Source of the DNA: Oligoflexus tunisiensis
GTDB taxonomy: Bacteria; Bdellovibrionota_B; Oligoflexia; Oligoflexales; Oligoflexaceae
Direction of reading: 5' to 3'
Assembly (NCBI RefSeq): GCF_001748245.1
Contig: NZ_BDFO01000001.1
Location: 5,216,483-5,280,482 of the forward strand
Length of the DNA: 64,000 bases
Made by a program: the position numbers and the translations under genes. The notes below the pieces were generated by a model. The model worked only from the letters and a program-made list of their open reading frames with translations, searched no databases and was not told the origin of the DNA. Position 1 is the stretch's first letter. Every line of letters starts with the position of its first letter. This document shows positions 9,261 to 16,208 of this stretch, in pieces.

Positions 9261-10628
9261 CTATTCGACTGCTTCCTCTTCACGCCGTCCCATTTTGAAC
9301 ATTGACGCCTGCAGATTATGCCGCGCCATGAGCTTATAAAAGTCGGTGCGATTGCGTTTAGCCGCCCGTGCTGCCTTGCTGACATTGCCGTGGGTTTTCT
9401 TCAAAGTCTCGATCAGATAATCCCGTTCGAACTGATTCTTCGCCTCGGCAAGGGAAGGGGTCTCCAGAGCCTCGCTGCCGATGCACCAGCGGACGTGAGC
9501 CGCGGATATAATCGGACCGGGAGACAGGATCACCATCTTCTCCACAGCGTTATAAAGCTGCCGTACGTTGCCCGGCCACTCGGCAGCCGTGAGCAGTTCC
9601 ATGGCACCAGCCGCAAAGGCGCGGACGCCCGGCTTCTGTTTGGCGGCCACGTCCCGCAGGAAACTTTCCGCGAGCAGAGGGATGTCCTCGCGCCGGTCAC
9701 GAAGGGACGGCAGATTGAAGTGGATGACATTCAATCGATAATAAAGGTCCTCGCGGAACTGCTTATCGAGGATCATTTGCGGCAATTCGCGATGTGTCGC
9801 TGAAATGATACGCACGTCAATTGGAACTGCTAAAGTGCTCCCGACCGGACGAATGGTTTTCTCTTCCAGAACGCGCAGCAATTTGACCTGCAATGCCAAA
9901 GGCATATCGCCAATTTCATCGAGGAACAGCGTGCCGCCGCGCGCGGCCTGGAACAGACCGGGATGATCCTTGTTGGCACCAGTAAAGGAGCCACGGACGT
10001 GACCAAACAGCTCGGATTCCAGCAATTCCGCAGGGATCGCACCGCAGTTGATGGCCACAAAAGGCCCCTGTCCGCGGCTGCTGACATGGTGAATGGCGCG
10101 GGCGAAGAGTTCCTTGCCGCTGCCGCTCTCACCTGTGATCAGAACGCTGGCTTCGGAAGGCGCCACCAGCTTGAGCTGCTCGAAAAGCTCGCGCATACGC
10201 GGGCTGCGCGTGACAAAGCCTGCCTCGGAATGCGCCCGCAGACTTTCAGGCAAACGACCCTTCTGCTCCAACGCCTTATGGATCAGTTCCAGAAGCTGAG
10301 TCCGGTCAATTGGTTTTGGTAAAAACGAGAAAACACCCTGTTGCGTGGCAGCGACAGCCTCGGGAATGCTCCCATGTGCCGTAATCATAATGACAGGGAC
10401 AAAAGGCATCAGCTTGTGGATCTTCTCATAAAGCTCCATGCCATCCATGACGTCCATGCGCAGATCACTGATCACCAGATCCGGCAAGAATCCTTCGATT
10501 TTCTGTAAGCATTCCCGTCCGCTATAGGCCGTCTCCACAGCAAAACCTTCGGCACTCAAACGCATCGAGAGTAAGGTAAGAAATCCCTGGTCATCGTCGA
10601 CCAGCAAAATGCGAGCAGCCTCGCTCAT
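9261..10628 (-). CDS. glrR: GlrR (QseF)-type sigma-54-dependent response regulator
   Basis: This 455-residue NtrC-class activator has a receiver domain (residues 5-120, acceptor Asp55 in ISDLRMD, conserved Lys in FLPKP). Its AAA+ sigma-54 domain has Walker A GESGSGKE near 167 and Walker B LFLDEIGD. A C-terminal Fis-type HTH follows (HGNVSKAARAAKRNRTDFYKL). The HTH and the receiver segment GSIPEAVAATQQGVFSF resemble enterobacterial GlrR closely, and gene order agrees. The sigma-54-contacting loop reads GSFTGA where GAFTGA is usual. The start has a strong AGGAGG site. It is the third gene of the operon, and a sigma-54-like element in the 59-nt gap before it could allow its own expression. It activates sigma-54 promoters; targets here are not known. 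Confidence 0.93.
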   Translation of the reverse strand: MSEAARILLVDDDQGFLTLLSMRLSAEGFAVETAYSGRECLQKIEGFLPDLVISDLRMDVMDGMELYEKIHKLMPFVPVIMITAHGSIPEAVAATQQGVFSFLPKPIDRTQLLELIHKALEQKGRLPESLRAHSEAGFVTRSPRMRELFEQLKLVAPSEASVLITGESGSGKELFARAIHHVSSRGQGPFVAINCGAIPAELLESELFGHVRGSFTGANKDHPGLFQAARGGTLFLDEIGDMPLALQVKLLRVLEEKTIRPVGSTLAVPIDVRIISATHRELPQMILDKQFREDLYYRLNVIHFNLPSLRDRREDIPLLAESFLRDVAAKQKPGVRAFAAGAMELLTAAEWPGNVRQLYNAVEKMVILSPGPIISAAHVRWCIGSEALETPSLAEAKNQFERDYLIETLKKTHGNVSKAARAAKRNRTDFYKLMARHNLQASMFKMGRREEEAVE

Positions 10629-10667
10629 GGAAGCCTCCTACAAGGTCGGTGTAAAAACCAATACATT

Positions 10668-10682
10668 ACAAGTTATGTGCCA
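10668..10682 (-). promoter_or_regulatory. Candidate sigma-54 promoter in front of glrR
   Basis: On the minus strand TGGCAC (10682-10677), 5 nt, then TTGT (10671-10668) matches the -24/-12 consensus TGGCAC-N5-TTGC except for T in place of the last C. It sits entirely in the gap between the lipoprotein stop and the glrR ribosome site, about 40 nt before the ATG. No clear paired enhancer site was found near it. Confidence 0.4.
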
Positions 10683-10687
10683 CCGTC

Positions 10688-11191
10688 TCAGGGCCGGGCG
10701 ATCTCCGCCTTTTTGCTCCGCTCGCTGATGTCCCGTTCAATGTCAGAGAGTGCTTTCAGCTTCTTTTCCAGCTCGGTGCGCTGACGCTTTTCCTCGGCCA
10801 GATCCTTGTCAAGCTCAGCCATGGCGTTGATTTGCTGGCCATGGAGGCGAAGCCAGGCCTTGAGATCACTGTTTCCTTGCACCTTGCCCGCCGCCTGGCT
10901 GATGACTTCGGCGGCTTTTTGATAATTGTGAGTCTTCAACGATTGCACGCTGTTGGTCAGTGCAAGGCGCAGTTCATCATCCCAGCCGGGATCCTTGATG
11001 CGCCTCAGACGGTCGTACTCATGCTTCAATTCCTTGGCTCCCAGGGCCTCAAGGTTGTTCACATAGTCGACCCAGATGCTGACATCCGAGCGAAAGATGG
11101 GCTGCGGCAACGAACGACTGCCTTCCGCTCCCTTATGCACGCATGACATTAGCCAAAAACACCCAGCCAATAGTATGAGCTTTCTCTTCAT
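10688..11191 (-). CDS. qseG: QseG/YfhG-like outer-membrane lipoprotein
   Basis: This 167-residue lipoprotein starts MKRKLILLAGCFWLMSC, a typical signal with lipobox LMSC. The mature part is helical: a TPR-like half (residues 40-115, with LRLALTNSVQSLKTHNYQKA) and a coiled-coil tail rich in Glu/Lys (120-165). Position between kinase and regulator, length and helical make-up match enterobacterial QseG (YfhG), the outer-membrane lipoprotein that controls the GlrK/QseE sensor. The start at 11191 overlaps the glrK stop by 4 nt (ATGA), indicating translational coupling; the frame upstream of it lies inside glrK. Sequence similarity is moderate, so the assignment depends largely on synteny. Confidence 0.78.
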   Translation of the reverse strand: MKRKLILLAGCFWLMSCVHKGAEGSRSLPQPIFRSDVSIWVDYVNNLEALGAKELKHEYDRLRRIKDPGWDDELRLALTNSVQSLKTHNYQKAAEVISQAAGKVQGNSDLKAWLRLHGQQINAMAELDKDLAEEKRQRTELEKKLKALSDIERDISERSKKAEIARP

Positions 11192-12717
11192 GAAAATTCC
11201 TGTGCCTCCGTCCAACGACGAGGTGATCTGTCGCTCTTTTGCGACAGCGTGGAAGTGTCCTGACGTAAAACCTGGGGCAAATGTATCTCAAAGCATGCCC
11301 CTTTGTCGGCATCAACTATCAGCAGTTCACCCCCATGTGAATTGACGCATTCCCGGGCCACGGAGAGTCCCAGCCCGGTTCCTTTCAAAGGCCCATCACG
11401 TGTCGCTTTACCTTGGTAAAAGGGAAGAAAGACTTTTTCCCGTTCATCACGCGAAATCCCGGGTCCCTCATCCCTGACCACAATGACCAGATCATCATCC
11501 CGCCGGTACCACCGAACGATAATCCGGCCCCCGCTGGGTGAAAAGTTGAGCGCATTCGAGAGCAGATTGTCGATCGCGGCACTGAGCACGGACTTGTCCA
11601 CCGCAACATGGAGCGGCTCGCCGATCAATTCAAACTGGATGCCCTTGCGCGAAGCCGGCAGCTGATGCATGCGAACCAGATTGGAAATGAGTTCGCTTAA
11701 AATGATGGGGGAACGCATCAACGCCTTGTTGCCGCGCAGAAGATTGAAGTCGAGCAGGTTGTTGATCAGTTTTTGAAAATGCAGGAGCCCGCTTTGCAGA
11801 ATGTCGAGAACCTCGCGCTGCTTGGGATTGATGGGGCCCGGAATGCCGTCCGCCAGAAGCTCGATGCCTTCCTTGATGGACGCCAGCGGCGTTTTCAATT
11901 CATGGGAGATATGCCGCAAAAAACGCTCCTGCGAAGCTTCCGAGTCCTTGAGCCGCTGACCCAGCCATGTGAGGCGCTTGGCAACAATAGCCAGATCCCG
12001 CGGCCCTCTCAAGTCCACCTGGCTGGGATAATGTCCCATCCCGATCTGCTTGATGGTAGCATCAATCGTTTTGATGGGCCGCGTGATCAAAATGGAAAAG
12101 AGAGCCACGAGGAGCAGGGTGCCCGGCAGGACCGTGAGACCCATGATCAGAAGGCGGGACTGGGTGGTTGCGGCCAGTTGCTTGGCGGTTTCCACCTTGT
12201 GTTTCAGATCCTCTTCGATGGCGAGCTTGAGTCTTTGCTGGGCGCTGCGCATCTGCGGGATGAGCTGCAGGGCTTCAAACACGGCATTGTTTTCCTTGCC
12301 GCTGTTCTTATCGTTATCGCTGTCGGAAGGCCTGGTGTTCAGCCCGACCCGCATTTCCTTCGCAAGATCCTCAAGTCGATTGGCATGATGCACGACATCA
12401 TTGTCGCGATGCAGGGCCCGCAGTCGATCGAGATTTTCCAGAACCTTGTCGACTTCACCATTGAACACGGTCAGCAGGCTGACATCGGCCAGCAGATGAT
12501 ACTGACGGGCGAGTCGCTCCAGATCGACAAGACTCTTGGCGAGGTTCTGCGATGTCTCTGCGGCATCAGCAGCGGTCACGAGATGATCGCGATGTTTGCG
12601 TGCCATGGAACTGAGTGAGTTCGCCCCATAAAACAAGGCCGCCAGCACGGGCAGAAGAACCACAAGGAACCCGAGCAGCACCATTTGTCGAATGGACCTG
12701 GCTTGGTACACAGGCAT
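11188..12717 (-). CDS. glrK: GlrK (QseE)-type membrane sensor histidine kinase
   Basis: This 509-residue inner-membrane kinase has TM1 at about residues 10-32 and a periplasmic helical sensor at 33-187. The N-terminal part SIRQMVLLGFLVVLLPVL and the segment DLERLARQYHLLADVSL closely resemble enterobacterial GlrK. TM2 lies at about 188-211 and is followed by HAMP. HisKA follows with His272 in RHISHELKTPL. The HATPase shows NLLSNALNF, DEGPGI and GTGLGLSVA. An insertion rich in Asp/Asn/Ser near residues 130-145 is unusual for the periplasmic helix bundle. The start at 12717 is preferred over one 24 nt upstream because of a GGGGG ribosome site and alignment to the family. It is first in the operon and probably phosphorylates GlrR. 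Confidence 0.92.
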   Translation of the reverse strand: MPVYQARSIRQMVLLGFLVVLLPVLAALFYGANSLSSMARKHRDHLVTAADAAETSQNLAKSLVDLERLARQYHLLADVSLLTVFNGEVDKVLENLDRLRALHRDNDVVHHANRLEDLAKEMRVGLNTRPSDSDNDKNSGKENNAVFEALQLIPQMRSAQQRLKLAIEEDLKHKVETAKQLAATTQSRLLIMGLTVLPGTLLLVALFSILITRPIKTIDATIKQIGMGHYPSQVDLRGPRDLAIVAKRLTWLGQRLKDSEASQERFLRHISHELKTPLASIKEGIELLADGIPGPINPKQREVLDILQSGLLHFQKLINNLLDFNLLRGNKALMRSPIILSELISNLVRMHQLPASRKGIQFELIGEPLHVAVDKSVLSAAIDNLLSNALNFSPSGGRIIVRWYRRDDDLVIVVRDEGPGISRDEREKVFLPFYQGKATRDGPLKGTGLGLSVARECVNSHGGELLIVDADKGACFEIHLPQVLRQDTSTLSQKSDRSPRRWTEAQEFS

Positions 12718-12789
12718 GACAACCCCCGCTGAACATGACAAGACCGACTTACTCGTCTAGCAGGAGAGCGCAAAAAAACCAAGGTCCGA

Positions 12790-14031
12790 TTATGAAGAGC
12801 GGCGGGATTGTTCGTCTTTTTTCCCTGAACCAGGGAGTGGCAGGACCACCATTTCCACTGAATTGCTGGCTCCATTCAGACGCAGATTGCGCAAGCTCAG
12901 AATGACGCTCACACAGCAAAGAAAGCTGACACAAGCGGCGCTTAAAAACAGACCAACATAACCATAAGGCTCAAGCAGATTCTGACTCCAGAGCGGCACC
13001 GAAAACTGCCCCAGATAGTTGGCTGCGGTCAGCAAACCCATGGCCCGCCCGCGATAGGCAGGCGATGTTAAGGCGGCAATCCAGGCGCTGATGCAGGGCC
13101 CGATGGCACCGATGCCACAGCCGATCGCGGCCATGCCAGCCGCCAGGACGAGACGACTGGTCCAAAGGCTCAGCAGCAGAAAACCCAAAGTCATGCAAAG
13201 AAAGCCGACACTCAGGATCATCTTTTGCGACCAGCGTCCTTTTAAAAATGCGAAACTGAGCGAGGTTAACGAGCTGGCTCCGGTCAGCACGCTGACAAGA
13301 ATGGCTGTCTCGGTGGGGCCAATGCCCAAACGATGACCAAAATAAAAGGGCGCCTGAATCGGCACGACCACAAAGAGCCCCATGGCGGCAAAGGAAAAAA
13401 AGCCGATCCAAAGCGTCTGCCAGGAGAAGCGGCCGGTCGCTTCATGAGTGACCGTGGGCTCGCTCTGCTGCCGAACGGTTTCCGGCAGCCAGAGCCAGAC
13501 CAAAGGCAGAAGCGGCAGCGCGGCCAGAAAAAGGGCGAAGGGATAACGCCAGCTGGTTTCGGCGAGCCAGCCCGAGGCTGTCTGGGCGATGATTCCCCAG
13601 CCGCCCATGATGCCGGCCTGCAGTCCCATCTTGCTGCGCAGCTGATGCGGTTCAAAGAAATCGGCCAGGAGCGTGGCGGTTGCGGTCATGATTCCGGCCA
13701 CGGCGAACCCAAAAATAAAACGCGAACCGATGAGCCACTGAATATCCTGCGCCCAGAGTCCATGGGAACCGAAGAGACCAAAGATCAAAAGACTGAACGC
13801 CAGCACACTCCGGCGTCCCAGACGATCCAAGAGATAACCCGCGAGCAGCGCCCCGAAGGCAATCGATAAGGCCGGTGCCGTTAGAACCAGCCGGGACAAA
13901 ACGTCAATTTGCGGAACATCACGAAAGGCCCGATGCATCCCGGGCAAAAGTGGAGCAAGGCTGGCGGTTGTCATCACCGGCAGGGTTCCACACACGAGGA
14001 GCAAGTTGAACTGGCGACGCGACGGCAGCAT
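12790..14031 (-). CDS. Major facilitator superfamily transporter
   Basis: This 413-residue protein has about twelve hydrophobic helices. The MFS signature between TM2 and TM3 reads GYLLDRLGRRSVL, and RFIFGFAVAGI forms the antiporter-like TM4 region. A short basic C-terminal tail follows. It resembles drug or metabolite efflux carriers of the DHA1 type, but the substrate cannot be read from sequence. It ends 72 nt upstream of glrK on the same strand, so limited read-through into the glr operon is possible; no terminator is seen in between. It is divergent from the CHASE2 phosphatase gene across an 89-nt region containing an 8-bp inverted repeat. Confidence 0.88.
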   Translation of the reverse strand: MLPSRRQFNLLLVCGTLPVMTTASLAPLLPGMHRAFRDVPQIDVLSRLVLTAPALSIAFGALLAGYLLDRLGRRSVLAFSLLIFGLFGSHGLWAQDIQWLIGSRFIFGFAVAGIMTATATLLADFFEPHQLRSKMGLQAGIMGGWGIIAQTASGWLAETSWRYPFALFLAALPLLPLVWLWLPETVRQQSEPTVTHEATGRFSWQTLWIGFFSFAAMGLFVVVPIQAPFYFGHRLGIGPTETAILVSVLTGASSLTSLSFAFLKGRWSQKMILSVGFLCMTLGFLLLSLWTSRLVLAAGMAAIGCGIGAIGPCISAWIAALTSPAYRGRAMGLLTAANYLGQFSVPLWSQNLLEPYGYVGLFLSAACVSFLCCVSVILSLRNLRLNGASNSVEMVVLPLPGSGKKDEQSRRSS

Positions 14032-14050
14032 ATCGAGGAGTTCCTTAGAG

Positions 14051-14089
14051 TGATGGTATACATCTTAACACGGAACTTTTTTACCATCA
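14051..14089. repeat. 8-bp inverted repeat in a divergent promoter region
   Basis: TGATGGTA (14051-14058) and TACCATCA (14082-14089) are perfect inverted arms separated by 23 nt, in the 89-nt gap between the divergent MFS and CHASE2-SpoIIE genes. The left arm overlaps a GTATAC core and a possible -10. The size and place fit an operator for a dimeric regulator; a long-loop hairpin is less likely. Confidence 0.4.
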
Positions 14090-14120
14090 TGGACGGATCT
14101 GGAATTCCGATGCGGAACCT

Positions 14121-16208
14121 ATGAATATCAGGTTTCCCCGGAAATGGAATATCCACATCAGCCCGCTGCGCTGGATCCTCATCCAGGCCCTGTGCTTTTT
14201 CAGTTTTTTCATCTTTTCCCAAACCCAGCTTGCCCTCGACCTGCAGAGGAGCCTGACCGCACCCTTGAATTTCAAGTTCCGCATACTCATGAACAAAAGT
14301 CCGCGGCTCGACCCGCGCATCAAGATCTATGCCTTCGATGACTCGACGCTTGACTATGTCGGCCGCGAGGATCTCAGTATCGGTGAATGGAGCCGGATGT
14401 TTGAAGGCATGGCCGCCGCCGAGCCGGCCGGCATCTATATCGATAAATTCTTTGCGACTCCGGAAAAACTCGACGAAGAGTATAAGCTTTTCGAAGAGAT
14501 CGTGAAGAAACTTCCGGTTCCTCTGGTGGTGGACGTCTGGTTCACCGGCAAAGCGGTCGTCGGCCGTCATGCCCTTCCGCTCGATCTTCCGCAATTCGAT
14601 CCGAGCCGCCAGGCCCTGCCCTCCGTGAACTGGGACGAGGCCCTGCGCTGGCTGCCGGTCACGCCCGGCTTTCTTTATGGCCCTCACAAAAGCATCATGC
14701 CTCTGCTCCAGCATCTTGGTCACGCCATCTACCTGGGCCAGGGCGAAGTGCAGCCGCTGCTCCGCCCGCAGCGCGACCGCGTGGTGCCGCACTGGACGCT
14801 GGTCGGCGCCAATCGCTATACGCTGGGGGATCAGAAACTTTTGATCAATGACCGGGAAGTGCCATTGACCGATCGTCAGACGGTGCTGGTGAACTTTTTG
14901 GATCTGGCGCAACTGCAGCCGGAAACGCGTTCGTTGCGCAGCACCGTGCACCGCCTGCGCAAAGGCGTGCCGCTCACGGAGTTTCGCATTCCCCGCCGGC
15001 CGCCCTTGCAAAAAGGCCAGTACATTATGATTCTGCCCGCCATGTTCACAGCCAACACCGATTTTGTGAACACGCCGCTCGGCTATTCACCGGGCGGTTA
15101 CCTGATGGTGGCCATGCTCAACAGTACGTTAACCGGTCAGTGGCTGCATCCCTACCCGGCCACGGGTCTGACCCTTCTCGTGCTCAGTCTGATCGGTGGC
15201 ATCCTCGGAGTGCTGGCCAGTCCTGTGCTCTGGACCAGCGGGCTCATGCTGGGCAACGCGGTCATCGCCTGTGTGTCCCTGTTTTGCTTTTCCCATCTGA
15301 GTGTCGTGATTCCCTGGGAACTCTTGATCGGTTCCTTCAGTGCCAGCGCCTTCTTCACCTTTGCCAGTGAGCTGCATCTCCGCATTCTTTCTGAACACGA
15401 TGAAAAGGGCCGCCGTGAAGCCATGCATCAGGCAGCGCAAGCGGTGCAGGAGGCTCTGCTACCCGAGATGTCCCATCTTCCCGGGATTAACGTGGCCGCA
15501 CATTATAAGGCTGCGGATGCCACCGGTGGGGATTGGTTTGGCATTTATCCGACAGCGGATGCCCAACGCATTTTTATCTTTGTCGGGGATGTGACCGGTC
15601 ACGGTTTTTCCTCGGCTCTGCTCACCGGTGTGGTGTCAGGCGCCATCAAGACTCTGATCAAGGATCCTGCCACGTCCACAGGGGATCCGGGTCTTATCCT
15701 CAAGGACATGGCCCGCAGCATCAATGATCTCGTCTACCGCACCGGATCCAAGGCCAGCCGGTCGATGACCATGACCTTTGCCTGTCTCGATCTCTCGACT
15801 CACATCTGTCACTTCCTCAACGGCGGGCACTGCCCACCGTACCGTCTGCAGGCCGGCAAGGTCAATCCGCTGGTGGCGCGTGGGGATATCCTTGGGTTTG
15901 GGGAGCATTTCCGTGGCGAACCCAAAAAAATCGAACTGCGGCCGGGGGACCTTCTGTTTTTTTACACCGATGGACTTTTGGAAAATGAAGGCCCGGCCGG
16001 GGAACACCTCAAGGCCCGTGATGTCTGGGACTGCCTGAAAAACAGCGACCAGTCGGTGGAGGACATGGTCAGGAGCATCCTGGCGCGCGGTCAGGCCGTC
16101 TGGAAAAACCATCCGGCCGCCGATGATTGCACCTTCTTTATCGTCCGCTATCGCGGACGTTCACCACTCGACCTCGATGGGTTCCGCGGCGAGACTGGTG
16201 CTGCGTGA
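14121..16208 (+). CDS. CHASE2-domain SpoIIE/RsbU-type serine phosphatase
   Basis: This 695-residue membrane protein has an N-terminal TM (about 15-35) and an extracytoplasmic CHASE2 sensor (about 40-340; IKIYAFDDSTL and ILPAMFTANTDFVNTPLGY are typical). Three closely spaced TM helices follow (about 345-415). The cytoplasmic PP2C/SpoIIE phosphatase domain starts near 440 (VQEALLPEMSHLPG), with metal-binding Asp in GGDWFGIY and GDVTGHG, and a C-terminal DDCTFFIVRY. Such proteins dephosphorylate anti-sigma-antagonists in partner-switching systems in response to an external signal. No anti-sigma factor or STAS protein is adjacent. Its 3' end overlaps the convergent lipoprotein gene by 48 nt. Confidence 0.9.
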   Translation: MNIRFPRKWNIHISPLRWILIQALCFFSFFIFSQTQLALDLQRSLTAPLNFKFRILMNKSPRLDPRIKIYAFDDSTLDYVGREDLSIGEWSRMFEGMAAAEPAGIYIDKFFATPEKLDEEYKLFEEIVKKLPVPLVVDVWFTGKAVVGRHALPLDLPQFDPSRQALPSVNWDEALRWLPVTPGFLYGPHKSIMPLLQHLGHAIYLGQGEVQPLLRPQRDRVVPHWTLVGANRYTLGDQKLLINDREVPLTDRQTVLVNFLDLAQLQPETRSLRSTVHRLRKGVPLTEFRIPRRPPLQKGQYIMILPAMFTANTDFVNTPLGYSPGGYLMVAMLNSTLTGQWLHPYPATGLTLLVLSLIGGILGVLASPVLWTSGLMLGNAVIACVSLFCFSHLSVVIPWELLIGSFSASAFFTFASELHLRILSEHDEKGRREAMHQAAQAVQEALLPEMSHLPGINVAAHYKAADATGGDWFGIYPTADAQRIFIFVGDVTGHGFSSALLTGVVSGAIKTLIKDPATSTGDPGLILKDMARSINDLVYRTGSKASRSMTMTFACLDLSTHICHFLNGGHCPPYRLQAGKVNPLVARGDILGFGEHFRGEPKKIELRPGDLLFFYTDGLLENEGPAGEHLKARDVWDCLKNSDQSVEDMVRSILARGQAVWKNHPAADDCTFFIVRYRGRSPLDLDGFRGETGAA

